Source of the DNA: Tiliqua scincoides
Taxonomy: Eukaryota > Chordata > Lepidosauria > Squamata > Scincidae
DNA: 64,000 bases
Reading direction: 5' to 3'
Assembly (NCBI RefSeq): GCF_035046505.1
Contig: NC_089822.1
Location: 109,199,307-109,263,306, forward strand
The notes beneath the pieces are model-generated. The model saw only the letters and a list, made by a program, of their open reading frames with translations, ran no database searches and had not been told where the DNA came from. Below are positions 21,601 through 31,361 of the stretch, piece by piece. Position 1 is the first letter of the stretch, and each line of letters begins with the position of its first letter. A program made the position numbers and the translations under genes.

Positions 21601-24404
21601 TCTGGGCTTTCCTCCTAGAACTGATAAACTCAGCTGGTCTGAAGAAAAGAGAAATTATTATGAAGAATATTTATGTGTTCTCATCTGTTTGCAGTGCACT
21701 TCCCCACTAGTCTCCTTCTGCAAAATAAACAGGAGTGATCATCACATATATAAATCAATGTTTCTGTGTCTCCTTCACATAGGTAACATTGTCCCTGATG
21801 CTTCAGCTGCCGCCAACACCACAACGGTGCATCCTACCACAAGGATAACAGACCTCAAGTGGATATCTGCCACACCTAGGCAGAAAACTGGACATGCACA
21901 ACCTGCTGTACCAAATGAACATACCACACTTGAAATGGTTACCTTGTCCCAGCAAGGTGAGGGGTTGCACTTCAGCCAATCACTTTCAGTGTGGCCCTTG
22001 AATAATGGGCCGTCTCGTAAGAGTGGCTTGTGCCTCACTGTAGCTTAGCGTGTTAGAAATCTTACTGTGATGGGTGATTAGTGGAAGTTGAAGTTCCCAA
22101 GACTTCTTCAGCTTGCATGCTTGATACTTCTGTGATGGCAACTAAGTATGTCACACTTACAGTCATGGTTCAGCCCACTGACTATGTATTGAATGCACTT
22201 GGCTAAGGTGCTTACACCGTGTTGGTTGCAAACATGACAGTGCTGGCTGGGGACTTGAAGCATGAATTTTTATGCAAACATGGACGATACAGAAACTGTA
22301 GCATGATTCTTAGTCATGGGTAACAGTGTCTGATTTCTGCAGTTAAAGGACTGAAGAACTATATCCAAAGAGTCTAGTTTTAGCAGTGCTAAAATGAGGG
22401 GGTAGGGTGCGGGGGAAAGTTTAGCTTAGTGTAGGCTAACCTTGGGGAGGGTACTTGGCATATTCCAGGTTGGGGAGAGTTTCATCTCGAGTGCTCTCTT
22501 TCATCTCTGTCCCTAGCTCGACATGACATTGCTGCAGAAATGGATGGAGGGAAACATAGTGGTCCAACAGCTCTCTTTGTTGTCCTTCCACTTGGTAAGT
22601 TTCTGCTTCCTCAGGGCATCATGAGGTTCTTGTCCAGTCAAGAGATGTGGCTAAAATCTGTCCCCTGATTGAGATGTTCTTGAGAGGAGCTGTTTATCGG
22701 AGTAATTGAACACACTGAATTACCTTTCTTTTGCATGTTTAGCTTAACCTGTTTCTGCCCAGCCCACTTGTGTACATATTTGATCTCTGTTGCATATATG
22801 CAACATTGGACAGAAATCACTTAATAATGGCAATCGCTTATGTGTTGTATAAGGATTCCTTCAGGATTGTTTTGGAGTTTATGATAGATTGGTTAAATGT
22901 TTCCCCTTTCTGGGTTTTTTTTCTCTCTAGTGCTGATTAGTTTGGTCTCCTTTGGGGCTTTCCTGGTTTGGAAGAACTGGCGCCTCAAGAACACAAACAG
23001 CATCAATTTTGACAACCCTGTCTATCAGAAAACAACAGAGGATGAGATGCACATCTGTCGGAGTCAGGATGGGTACACCTATCCTTCGGTAAGCTAACAT
23101 TTAAGAAAGCTGGAACCTCAGTCTTGGGTGTGAAACTGGGCAGACTTTCCTTCCAAAGGGCATTAATACTTGTTTCCTTCACTTGCTATATAATTCTTAT
23201 TGCTGTCCCCTACCTTTTCCCCAAGGGTGACTATTTTGTTCCTTGTTGCACAATGAATAGTGCTTTAAATGATTCCTGAGAGTTGAGTTCTCTCTCTCTC
23301 TCTCCCTCTCTTCTCCCTCTCTCTCCACCCATCATGGAAAATACAATTAATTTTTAAGTTCTGGATTTTAAAATAACTGTTCCACATAACAGGAAAACAT
23401 TGACCAAGTAAGACAAGAGTAGATTGTGGCCTGTTCCCACCCCCCACTGCAGTCCATTTTTGCTCTAGTCAAGATATTGGCATACTTGGCCCATCAATGC
23501 CAAGCAGTCTAAACTTCAGGTCATCCTTGGCACACAAGGGCTTATTGTGCTATGCTAACAAGAGATGTGAAAACAGACATGATATAAGTGTTAAGCTTCC
23601 ATTTCCACTTTCAGGCTAGCCATCAAAATATTGCTTATTGCTGCACATTGTTTCACCATCTGGCATACATTTATCTCTTGCTTTTCTCCTTTTCCTTCCT
23701 GGAATTAATCCTTGCTTAATAATTTGGATATCAGATTTCACATTTCAAATGTTGAAGCTTAGAGTTGAGATGTAGATTTATATACATAATTTTGTTGCTC
23801 CCTTAACTAATTTCTGCTCCCACTGGATGCCACTTGTACTGAAATTCTAGCATAGGAAGTAGCCTTCCTTGTGCATGTGCTGCACATGTTTGGCATCAGT
23901 CCTGAGCATTCTGCAAGTCTTGCAAGTATATTAATCTTGTTCAGAGTGCTGTTGGTCCTCTGTAGAGGTGGAGAAAGTGACCACAAAGAGTTTGTGAGCT
24001 TGCCCCAACAAATTGCCAGAAAGAGGTTTTGAAGTGCCTTTTTGTGTGCTGCAGCAATTTTGGATCCAAAATTCCCTCTAGTCTTATTCATTCCCAGTCA
24101 CCTGCTCCCTGAAGTAGCAGTTTGTCAAGGGAAAAATCAGATATTCACAGTACTTTTGCAACTTTTCTTGTATACCTTGTGACTTCTTTCAGCCTCTTAA
24201 CTGATGACTTTTATTTTGATGACTGCTTCTGTCTTTATCTGGATTGCCTAAACCTGGTTTCAGCTGGGAGGGGGTGGGAAGAGAGGGTGACACGGATTTC
24301 CACAGCAGCTCTACCTACTGTACCTTACTGTCCCTTAGGTAACTTCATCTACTCTTTCTCCCAAACAGAGACAAATGGTCAGCCTCGAGGATGATGCAGC
24401 ATGA
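6554..24404 (+). CDS. LDLR: LDL receptor gene, coding exons 2-18 (exon 1 not in window)
   Basis: Single-pass cell-surface receptor that binds apoB/apoE lipoproteins, enters by clathrin-coated pits and releases cargo at low pH. Domains in order: seven LDL-receptor class A repeats (repeats 3-5 on one exon, the LDLR hallmark; VLDLR has eight), EGF-A, EGF-B, a YWTD beta-propeller, a third EGF-like module, a Ser/Thr-rich O-glycosylated stretch, a membrane span and a short tail. The tail carries the NPVY endocytosis signal (23014-23025) and ends SLEDDAA. All 17 exons have AG/GT borders, and their lengths sum to 2504 nt, which needs 1 nt from exon 1, as in human LDLR. No stop or frameshift is seen, so about 833 residues are visible. 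The signal-peptide exon and the sterol-responsive promoter were not found. The neighbouring KANK2 fits known LDLR synteny. Identity is very secure. Confidence 0.97.
7562..7684 (+). CDS. LDLR: LDLR exon 3, class A repeat 2
   Basis: 123 nt, acceptor TTTTCAG, donor GTAAGT. One LA module ending in [11 protein letters not shown], with six cysteines and an intact acidic cluster. Confidence 0.95.
7783..8220. mobile_element. hAT-like non-autonomous element in LDLR intron 3
   Basis: Perfect 8-bp target duplication ATTTAGAC at 7775-7782 and 8221-8228. Ends CGGGGTATCCAAG and GTTTGGGCACACCTG. Same family as 41071-41520. Includes a short TGC triplet run near 7996-8010. Confidence 0.9.
8545..8913 (+). CDS. 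LDLR: LDLR exon 4, class A repeats 3-5
   Basis: 369 nt, acceptor TTATAG, donor GTGAGT. Three LA modules with clusters [18 protein letters not shown] and DKSDEENC, the last matching human LA5, which is critical for LDL and apoE binding. The exon is four codons shorter than the 381-nt human exon; the difference falls in the linker between LA4 and LA5 ([10 protein letters not shown]). Confidence 0.96.
9635..9757 (+). CDS. LDLR: LDLR exon 5, class A repeat 6
   Basis: 123 nt, acceptor TGTCTAG, donor GTGAGT. One LA module ([17 protein letters not shown], then [11 protein letters not shown]), very close to human LA6. Confidence 0.95.
9968..10090 (+). CDS. LDLR: LDLR exon 6, class A repeat 7
   Basis: 123 nt, acceptor ATAACAG, donor GTAAGA. 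One LA module with the diagnostic [13 protein letters not shown] ending of LDLR repeat 7, which packs against EGF-A. Confidence 0.95.
10091..11719 (+). other. LDLR: LDLR intron 6
   Basis: No exon. Contains a (CT)n run at 10650-10672 and a weakly tRNA-like segment near 10973-11070 that I could not classify. Otherwise unremarkable. Confidence 0.8.
10650..10672. repeat. (CT)n microsatellite
   Basis: About 11 CT units in LDLR intron 6. Confidence 0.95.
11720..11839 (+). CDS. LDLR: LDLR exon 7, EGF-A module
   Basis: 120 nt, acceptor TTTGAAG, donor GTAAAT. Calcium-binding EGF module ([16 protein letters not shown]...). In human LDLR this module is the PCSK9 docking site. The Asn, Asp, His, Tyr and Leu positions that contact PCSK9 there appear kept ([25 protein letters not shown]). 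Confidence 0.95.
12322..13415. mobile_element. 1.1-kb hAT-like element with nested fold-back repeats, LDLR intron 7
   Basis: Perfect 8-bp duplication TCCTAGAC at 12314-12321 and 13416-13423. Ends CAGCGGTTTTCAACCGCTG and AAAGGTTGAAAATGCTG. The interior carries fold-back repeats at 12478-12565, 12788-12878 and 13128-13276, a G-run near 12928-12940 and G-rich DNA. No transposase recognised. Confidence 0.9.
13840..13965 (+). CDS. LDLR: LDLR exon 8, EGF-B module
   Basis: 126 nt, acceptor TGTGTAG, donor GTAAGT. Calcium-binding EGF module starting [11 protein letters not shown], with an [10 protein letters not shown] core; it leads into the propeller. Confidence 0.95.
14367..14899. mobile_element. 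Tc1/mariner-like non-autonomous element in LDLR intron 8
   Basis: Ends CAGGTGGAGCC and GGTCCCACCTG form a terminal inverted repeat; TA follows the 3' end and GA precedes the 5' end. The interior has direct subrepeats around CCTCTGCAAGCTTCAGAATG and GCCTCAGAATG. No transposase. Confidence 0.65.
15428..15599 (+). CDS. LDLR: LDLR exon 9, YWTD propeller start
   Basis: 172 nt, acceptor TTACCAG, donor GTAAAA. Encodes [19 protein letters not shown] and the first YW-D blade ([14 protein letters not shown]). The exon ends in phase 2. Confidence 0.95.
16006..16380. mobile_element. Tc1/mariner MITE in LDLR intron 9
   Basis: 375 bp, flanked by TA on both sides. Terminal inverted repeats CAGTGGTGCCTCACAAGACG and the complementary CGTCTTGCAAGGCACCACTG. 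The subterminal motif TTGCGAAGCACGG is repeated inside. No coding capacity. Confidence 0.88.
16773..17000 (+). CDS. LDLR: LDLR exon 10, YWTD propeller
   Basis: 228 nt, the same length as human exon 10. Acceptor TTGCACACAG and donor GTATGT; the first base completes the split Ser codon from exon 9. Contains [19 protein letters not shown] and [12 protein letters not shown]. The frame stays open upstream of the acceptor, so the start was set by exon phase and length. Confidence 0.93.
17287..18280. mobile_element. Tigger-like element with nested CR1 fragment, LDLR intron 10
   Basis: TA-flanked ends CAGTAGAACCTCTTTAAG and GGAGGTTCTACTG. Subterminal GTTGACCACC / GGTGGTCAAC repeats occur at both ends, typical of TcMar-Tigger non-autonomous copies. 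A LINE fragment sits inside. Confidence 0.88.
17740..18030 (+). mobile_element. CR1-type LINE reverse-transcriptase fragment
   Basis: Translates to [20 protein letters not shown] and KFVDDTKLF, the reverse-transcriptase catalytic block with DD. 5'-truncated and broken. It lies inside the Tigger-like element, so it inserted later or was carried along. Confidence 0.85.
18463..18581 (+). CDS. LDLR: LDLR exon 11, YWTD propeller
   Basis: 119 nt, acceptor CTTGTTAG, donor GTAAGC. Encodes [20 protein letters not shown] and ends LWPNGITL. Confidence 0.95.
19533..19672 (+). CDS. LDLR: LDLR exon 12, YWTD propeller
   Basis: 140 nt, acceptor TGTGCTAG, donor GTGAGG. Encodes [20 protein letters not shown] and HPFAITIFE, close to human exon 12. 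Confidence 0.95.
19866..20179. mobile_element. hAT MITE with perfect 8-bp target duplication, LDLR intron 12
   Basis: TTCTAAAA at 19858-19865 and 20180-20187. Ends CAGTGGTTCTGAAGC and AGTTTGAGAAACACTG. The subterminal GGGACCCAC / GTGGGTCCC repeat is the common hAT pattern. 314 bp, non-coding. Confidence 0.92.
21129..21270 (+). CDS. LDLR: LDLR exon 13, YWTD propeller end
   Basis: 142 nt, acceptor CACACAG, donor GTACCT. Encodes [20 protein letters not shown] and the closing [17 protein letters not shown] segment. Confidence 0.95.
21378..21527 (+). CDS. LDLR: LDLR exon 14, EGF-C module
   Basis: 150 nt, one codon shorter than human. Acceptor CAAACAG. The donor GTACAA is weaker than the others and runs into an A tract. 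EGF-like module: [16 protein letters not shown] ... [11 protein letters not shown]. Confidence 0.94.
21783..21956 (+). CDS. LDLR: LDLR exon 15, O-linked sugar region
   Basis: 174 nt, one codon longer than human. Acceptor CACATAG, donor GTGAGG. About 58 residues, low complexity, with 11 Thr and 3 Ser plus one N-glycosylation sequon (NTT). It is the least conserved part of the receptor, as expected for the O-glycosylated stalk. Confidence 0.92.
22517..22594 (+). CDS. LDLR: LDLR exon 16, stalk and start of membrane span
   Basis: 78 nt, acceptor TCCCTAG, donor GTAAGT. Encodes the juxtamembrane stalk and the first half of the membrane helix (TALFVVLPL). Confidence 0.94.
22745..22820. repeat. Short palindromic repeat (TTGCATATATGCAA core)
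   Basis: In LDLR intron 16. The arms TTTCTGCCC and GGACAGAAA flank a GATCTCTGTTGCATATATGC core. Same family as 1285-1350. Confidence 0.65.
22931..23088 (+). CDS. LDLR: LDLR exon 17, membrane span and cytoplasmic tail
   Basis: 158 nt, acceptor TCTCTAG, donor GTAAGC. The rest of the helix ([14 protein letters not shown]) is followed by [14 protein letters not shown], the region read by the ubiquitin ligase IDOL/MYLIP in mammals. Then come the NPVY endocytosis signal and the QDGYTYPS segment that carries basolateral sorting information. Confidence 0.96.
23089..24368 (+). other. LDLR: LDLR intron 17
   Basis: No exon. Contains a CT-rich run at 23291-23330. Nothing else was recognised. Confidence 0.8.
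24369..24404 (+). CDS. LDLR: LDLR exon 18, tail end and stop
   Basis: 36 coding nt after acceptor CCAAACAG, encoding [11 protein letters not shown] and a TGA stop. Human ends [11 protein letters not shown]. Confidence 0.95.
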   Translation, partial: RQMVSLEDDAA

Positions 24405-27400
24405 ACCCACTCGGACACCTGAAGTGCCTCTTGCCAAATGTTGCTGCTTTTTTTCTGGGAGAACATGTGTGTGCTCTGGCGCTAGTTCTCTCTCTCAGCT
24501 GTTCAACACCACTTCCTGAGTGACTTGATGAACCTTGCCCTTCTTCCCCCTCCACTCTCCTCTGTCTTTTTTTATTTAAAGTTCATTGCAGGACAGAGCA
24601 AGTGAATCTTGAGTCTTGCTAGTATGTTATGTCTGTCATATATATTTGCACCCTGGGCTATTGAGGCAGTGATGTGCCTGCTGTGTTCTGCATCTCCCTT
24701 TTAAAAATCTGGACAGAGTCTACACTACTCTTGCACGTGAAGAAGAAGAATAACTTGAAGAAAGCAAGAAGATAAACATCCCTGGATGTAGGGTTGGAAG
24801 CCTTAAACAAGAAGCCCTCTCTAGCCTGCTCCACTTAAAGGACCAGCTGGCAGACACTAAACTATCTTGGAAGCGTTGGGAAATCTGAACCTTAGCTGAA
24901 ACTTTGGAGGCAAAATCTGCCTTGTATGTGTAAGCCTCTAACCATCTTCCCAGGCCAGAGAACTCTTTGAACTTGTCATTCATGCCATCAAACATGACTT
25001 TTCTCTCTATGTCCAAAGACTGTTCGGAACCTGTCTGTTGGCTGAAGACTGCTGGTTCCACTTCAGCCTTTCCCTGGCAATCCATCTTGCACTTTTGTTT
25101 CATTTTTTGGTTCTGTTCCTGATCTGTGTAGCCTGTGATCGTATAACTGTATTTTGCACTTGTTTCTTTTTTGTCCCTTCTGTCACATGTTCCAGGAGAA
25201 AAATCCAAATAAATGAGACGGGCTGACTGTGGGGAGGGAGGGGGATTGCACTTGCTTGGTGCTGGCTCCTTTTGTGCCTTTTGGTGCAGGTGGATAAAGG
25301 GTAATAAGATTGTGCTGGCCAAGAAACCTGGAAATGAAGCCATTTTCTTGCATGACCCAGACTGAGCCAGGTTTACCGTTGCCTTATGCTGCCAGGTATT
25401 CCTTAATTTCTTCTGCCCTCAGCTTGGTCTTGCTTTTTATACACTTACCCTTCTGTTTTACTAATGGAGGGCTTGAAGAGGGGGAAGAAAAGAATTGTAG
25501 CTAACTTGGATCCTACATTCTATCAGGAAAATAATATAATTGAGTGTAGTATCTAACCTTTCATGGATGTTCTAAAAGGGGTGAGCTTAGCTTTTTTGGT
25601 AATAGCAAACGAATGATGCCCTGATCACTTGCTGCTTTTTAAAATGGTATCTGTAGCATTTACGATATATTGCAAGAAGCAGGATGTAACTTGAAAAGAT
25701 CTGCTGTAGTACAAGCCTGTCCAATATCTGTTATTGAATAGAAAGTATCCCTTTGCTCTTTCCTGCAAGATGAGGCAAAGGTGAGCAAATCTAGAATAAC
25801 AAATGGCAGCTGTACGTTCTTGGCCTGACACATCTGATTCCTTTCCACTGAGTGGGAGAAAGTACTATTACATACCAAGAAAAAGCACCCAGCCCTTTTG
25901 GTTTGAAGCTGTGAAAGAGTCAAACCTCTTCTTCTCTCTCATTCTGGAGGATGTAAATAATGTACATGTAAAGTGCTGAGAGATATCTATTTCCTTTGCA
26001 CAAAAGTTGCTTTTTTGTGTATTTGTACATAATGTTCATAAAATATGTTATTTATTTCCAGAATTTTATGTTCTTATGGTTGCTTGTTAATTTGGCTTTG
26101 TCCTTTTTCATTCAATTTCTTCCTGCTTTGTTGCCTTTTTTTCATTTGTTTCGCTTAAACAAAATATGGGCAGAGAAAGAATGTTACACAAAACTGTGCG
26201 CAGAACCAGGTCAACTGTGATTAACTGAAGTGCAGTCCTAATCTAGAGTAAACCTGATAGTTGCAAATATGTTATACATGCACTTGTCGAAGTGTACTTT
26301 AAAGAGAACTTCATATGCATGGAGCTTTTGATACTTCGATTAGCTATTATATACTTCATCCCTCCTGTTACTGATGCTCTAAACAGCAGTGCCTGAAGAT
26401 GGACTGGCCAAGAGCCAATTAACTTTGTTTCAGTATTTGAGTCCATATTGTTAATATGAAGACCTATTAACTTTTGTATTTAATCCTTGACAATATCTTA
26501 CTAGTTATGGCACAGTGTGTTTTAATCATCACTCTGTACACTCAGAGCATGTTTCTGCCAGATCCTCAGGGGTTGATTGCTGTTGTGAATTCTTAAAACT
26601 GTATGCATCCTTTGAGCAGTCTTGTGGCTGTCGAACTAAAAAGCACAAGCCAATCTTTCAGCTTTACAAAATTCTGAGTCCCTTTTAAAGGAAGAGTCTT
26701 CACAGCCTAAAACACCTAACTTGCAAATGCCACCATTTGTTATTTGGTGTCTGCTAATGATATTGACTGTAGTATTTTGGGGGGCCTTAAATTAAAACTC
26801 AGAATGGGGTTTTTTATAAGAGTGAGGCTTTTTTCTAAAACAGTATATTTTTCAACTTGGAAGAAGGAAAAAACCATGAAGCTGCTCTTAATCATTGTGT
26901 TAGATTTGTCATTGCATTGATTACTTTCCTTTTGCCAAATGATGAAGTGTTATTTTTGGGTTGCTTCATTGTCTCCCCTATTCTTTTACTGCAGAGTAAC
27001 AAGACTTGTGTGAAACTGCAGTCCCTTCTGGCTAGAACTCTGTCCGAACAGAACCTCAGGCACAAGCTTAATTTAGCAGAATAAATTACCTTATTTGGGT
27101 TCTACTTTCTGCTATAGGAAGTCTTTTCACAAGGATTTGGTGTTAAATTTGACCTTTTTGGATTTGATCTTTTTCCCTTCTCGCCCCACTTGGAACAAAA
27201 ACTTCTTTTTTGAAAAGGGCCTGTCTTGTCTGTAATAGCTCTCCAGTACATTCATCAAGCATTTGTCTTCTGATTTTGACCCTGGACAGGTGTTGTCCCT
27301 TTTGGAAAGCACTGCTGTGTGGTTGGAGCTTCATATAACCAGCAAGATGTGCTTAAGGAAAGCTGTAAAACAGTCCCACTGCTTGCTGGGTCAAGAGGTT

Positions 27401-27935
27401 TGTTCTAAAATTTCACTGCATCTTTCAAGGAACAATTTGCCCAAGGCGGAAAACCTCATGTACATTTTCTAGTGCAGGAGTAGGGGACAGTGAGCTCTTG
27501 TTTAGCTACCTGCATTGATGTGCTGGACAAGGTTCTTTTAAATTATCTAGAACTTGATGAATGACAGAACCTCCAATTTGTTCTTGCATAATGTACCTCT
27601 TTGTAGAAGAGCCCCAGTCAAGCTCTCTTGTCTCCTAGCCTGAACCAGCTTTTGAGCACTTTGCTCCTAAGAGGGATCCAGATTCTTGCCTTTGACGTGT
27701 TCCTAAGTGCTAAGGCTATGCTGCAAGTCCCTTGAAAGATTCGAACACTTGATGCATGAGGGATTGGCTTGTAGCTCAATGCAGCTGCAGGATTGCATGT
27801 GTGTCTTTTATTCAATTCCTTGTTTAAAATCTCAGGGGTCTTTCCCTACATGCAACCAATTTTTTTTTTAAAGTTTAAATACACCAAAATGGACTCTTGC
27901 TTTTTACTTTAAAATAAATGCTTAAATGATACTTT
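24405..27935 (+). other. LDLR: LDLR 3' UTR (end uncertain)
   Basis: No coding exon is seen. Poly(A) signals AATAAA lie at 25208-25213 and 27913-27918, so a short (about 0.8 kb) or long (about 3.5 kb) 3' UTR is possible. The region is T-rich and largely free of recognised transposons, as expected for UTR. It has an AU-rich element-like TTATTTATTT at 26048-26057. Mammalian LDLR mRNA also has a long, AU-rich-element-bearing 3' UTR. Confidence 0.6.
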
Positions 27936-28186
27936 ATTCCTGGACAATGGTTGCCTGTGCTCTGGCACAATTTATTCAATCGCAAGTGGGGTCGATTTGC
28001 TCTGTATTTTTGTAAATAGACTTATGCAGCAGCTCTGAACACAATGAGCCTCATCTTGCCAGATGGATGGTCCACTCATGGAAGCACCACAAGCTGTTCA
28101 GTCGGAGAGGATTCTCCTACAGGATAATACCTGTATTATATCTGCTCCTGGGGAAAATCTGGGTTCTGATTTCTTGCTACTTAACT

Positions 28187-28640
28187 GTTGGCATCCTTTA
28201 GTCTCGGAAGACTATGGTATCGCGCTCTGAATGGTGGCTCTGGAACAGTGTCCTCTCCAGTATGCGAAGCCTGGGTAAAGTAGGTATGGAGGATAGGCTG
28301 TTACCCATGCAGCAAATTCCCCCTCTCCACGTCACTGAAATGGTCCAATGGAAAGGCAGAAGCCAATACGGTTGGTTCCAGCGGCGTCGCACGAGTTGCC
28401 AGAACATGACTGTGTTCAGCCATGAACTGCCTCGGACTCCGGCTCCTGATTTTGCCTCAAGGTTGACTCCTGAAGCCTTTTCCATAACTGGATGTAGCCA
28501 CAAGGCAGTGGAGGTTTAGGATCAGAGTTTTCCTTCTCTCAGTTGAGCTGCCTTCCCAGGCTGACGAGCCCCATCTACCCGGTGGCTGTTTAGTCGCCTC
28601 TTCCTCTGCTAATGCCGGTTAAGCTGACATTAGGCCCCTT
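28187..28640 (-). mobile_element. Non-LTR retroposon 3' region, type A
   Basis: The minus-strand 3' end is the shared tail (ATAGTCTTCCGAGACTAAAG). Upstream of it is a body distinct from those at 42304 and 63270. No reverse-transcriptase motif is visible. Class unassigned (LINE 3' UTR or a long SINE). Confidence 0.55.
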
Positions 28641-28905
28641 TGAGGCTTGCATCTAAGCTACTGAGCAAAAGTTGCAGCCCTAACAATCTCTGGTTTGAAT
28701 GGTCTCCAGAGTAGTTCTGTTTGGTCTCTGCTTAAAATTAACCAGCAATTTATAGAGAGAACAGGATTCCTTGGCAGTCCTTGCTTAAGAGGAAAGGAAG
28801 TTGTTGGATCAGGACATCTGGTGCTTTCCTGGCAGCTAATGGCAAATGGCCATTCTCATGCCTGAAATGAAACTACAGTTTGACCTTTCTGGTCAATTTC
28901 TAAAA

Positions 28906-30430
28906 CTGGTTCTCAACCTTTTTTTGCACTGGGATCCCCTTTTAGGTATGGCAGCCTGTTTGGATTATCTTAAGACCAAGGGGAAGAAGTGATGGGATTA
29001 AGCAGGAAGTGATATCAGGCAGGAAATGGGAAGTGATGTCATTGTGCTGGCAGGCTGGAAGCCAAGACATTAAACAAGTGATGGTTTTTAATCATACTTT
29101 TTGAGAGTCAGAAGAACTCCAACCTTTCTGGAATGTTCTGAAAGCTTTGTCTCTAAGTTATATTAGTACAGAGATTGAGTCACTACAGAATGCACTGTGA
29201 CCTCTCTATGCCATTGCTGATCAAGGTGGTAAAGCCAAATTTTGGAGCATCTTCAGAGTATTTATGTTCCTCTTCCTGGTATGCTGACTCAACTAGGCAT
29301 ACACAGGGAAGGCACAAAATGCCCACTTGGAAAGAGACTAGTGATATGTGCGGAACTTGGGCTCAGTTGACTGCTGTAAGTTGGCCTGAGAGGATTGGAG
29401 CCTGTGCCTCTCATGAGCCAATAGACAGTCTGAGTTTGTCTGAGCCAATAGGCTCGCTTGCTGAGTACCTTGTAACAAGCCCTTGAGAGTTGGAGGACCA
29501 AATGGAAAACTGCTGCAGGAGAGAAGGCTGCAGTACCACTGGAGGAAAGGTAGAGGCTGCTGTGTGCAGAGCCACTGAGGCTATAAAAGGGGCTGCACCA
29601 GCGCAGACCCAGCTCTGCAGGACAAGAGACCAAGCCACAGAGCTGCTGTGAGGAGCTTTGGGGAACATTTGCAGAGAAGGAGCTGGAAGAGCATGCTGCA
29701 GAGACCTCCAGGAAGAGAAGCTGGGAGAGACCAAGCTGCAGAGTGGAGCTGAAACCAGAGTTCTGAGGAGAAAGCTGCTGGAAGGAGCCCCTGGGAGAGG
29801 CTCTGAGAACCAGAGAAGGGAACAACCACCCAGCCTTTGCCTGGCTTGCCTCAAGTCTGCCTGCCTGCCTGCCCCAGGCCCTCGGGGAATTTGGAACAAG
29901 GTCATTTTGATTTGTTTGGTTCAGGTTCCATTCCTCCTAATAAAAAGCCTTAAACTTAGCTTGGTGTCAGTAGTCTCTTTCGATCCTGCATAACACTAGG
30001 AAGAGTTTCCACCATATGGGCGCATACACACACCCTAAGATGAACCCAAGGCAAGGCTAGTTTCTTCCACAGCCAGAAGTATTGAGGAAGTGGCAGTTTA
30101 ATAGGAAAGCCCTTATCCAGAAATTCCCACTGCTTGCAACTGCTAAGTTTTGCAAGGCGAGTCTGCAAAGGGGCCCCAGCAGGCACAGGGAAGATGATAT
30201 CTTTCATCAAGAAAGCATCACTCCAAGAACAACCACTAATACTCAGGCTTTCATGGTGTTTCTCCTACATGTTCTTAAGCCCTGCCTTTCAAGATGGCAG
30301 CAGATGGTTGTTCAATGGTTGTCCAAAAGAAGTTCCCAAGATGGTGGTGCCCAGCTGTACAAGATGGCAGCCCCAAGCTCTCCACAAACCCTTGTAAATA
30401 GGCTCACGACCCCCAGGTTGGGAAGCAATG
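28906..30430. mobile_element. hAT-like element interrupted by a solo LTR
   Basis: Starts CTGGTTCTCAACC and ends GGTTGGGAAGCAATG. The interior (AAGTGATGTCATTGTGCTG, CATACACAGGGAAGG, CCAGAAATTCCCACTG) matches the copy at 36979-38438. No clear target duplication. No transposase. Confidence 0.75.
29342..29995 (+). mobile_element. Solo LTR of an endogenous retrovirus-like element
   Basis: 654 bp starting TG and ending CA, flanked by CTAG on both sides (4-bp duplication). TATA box near 29583, poly(A) signal AATAAA at about 29939. No internal region next to it, so it is a solo LTR fossil. It is inserted in the hAT-like element 28906-30430 and therefore younger than it. A 4-bp duplication fits a class I (gamma-like) element, but class is an inference. 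Confidence 0.75.
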
Positions 30431-30438
30431 GCCTATGC

Positions 30439-30724
30439 CAATGTTTCTCACCCAGTGGTACTCGTACCACTGGTGGTGCTCGAGATGGTGTTGGTGGTAT
30501 GCGCAACACAATGCGACAAGCAGTGAGAGGCTCGGCTCAGCGGGCAGAGCTCCAGTGTGTGCTTTTTGTATTCTCAGAAAAGCTCCCCCCACCATTCTGA
30601 GATTCTTACTGGTGTTTGTGGCAATGTGTCTGGCCTCCCAATCCAATAGTAATTGGCGATGACATCACTACTTTCGGTGGTGTTTCCAACTGGTACAGCA
30701 GGGTACAGACACTGAGAAATGCTG
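30439..30724. mobile_element. hAT-like MITE with 8-bp target duplication
   Basis: Flanked by GCCTATGC (30431-30438) and GCCTATAC (30725-30732), 7 of 8. Ends CAATGTTTCTCACCC and ACACTGAGAAATGCTG. It abuts the element ending at 30430, so two elements lie back to back. Confidence 0.82.
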
Positions 30725-31361
30725 GCCTATACATTTAGCCATTGCATAGAAAAGGGAATTTTGGCAGTGGCAGCTTTTAAAACCCTTCCATGTTGAGCTG
30801 CCCCTGCCAAGATTCTCTCTTCTATACAGAATGATCCAAAAGTTTCATTAACCCCCATGGATTACAGAAATAATTAGCAATCACTGCTGATTATTGTGTT
30901 TTCTGATTACAGGTGTATTGACAGGAATAAATCTCACCAACAACCATGTTTCATTTAATTTTTGTCCTCTTCATATGAGATTGATACAGTAATATTTGTA
31001 TCAATCAAAAATTTGAGCAATCTATATGGGGGAGATGGGACGTTTGGATCACACTGTACAATGGTTAAAAGCAGAGGTTACCAAACAGAGGTGTATAACG
31101 CCCCCCCCCCCTTAAGGGGCAGGGTGACAGCAATTGCTGCAATCTGATCACCACAATTGCATTGCTACCAGAGTTTTTAAAAACTTTGCTCACTTGGTCT
31201 CTATGGCTCTTTGGAGGGTCTAAGGAGCCTGCAACCCCTTCTGGAGGCCTCCATGACTCTCCAACAGGCTGTAGAAAGCAAAAAACAAACACTTCCACTT
31301 TTCATTGCAATTGATTTGCTTCTTTCTGTCCTTCTCCACAAACACTTACTGCAGTGGTTTT

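Noticed and set aside
6554-24404. Identity as VLDLR rather than LDLR
   Set aside because: Seven class A repeats with repeats 3-5 on one exon, a tail ending SLEDDAA and the KANK2 neighbour all fit LDLR; VLDLR has eight repeats and a different tail.
24720-25343. 207-codon open frame antisense to the LDLR 3' UTR
   Set aside because: No recognisable domain, mixed composition, and it ends in Ser/Arg runs from a CTT/GAA-rich tract. Most simply a chance open frame opposite UTR.
29289-29905. Overlapping minus-strand open frames (164-178 codons)
   Set aside because: They lie across the solo LTR, antisense to it, with Ser/Leu-rich composition; no protein family recognised.
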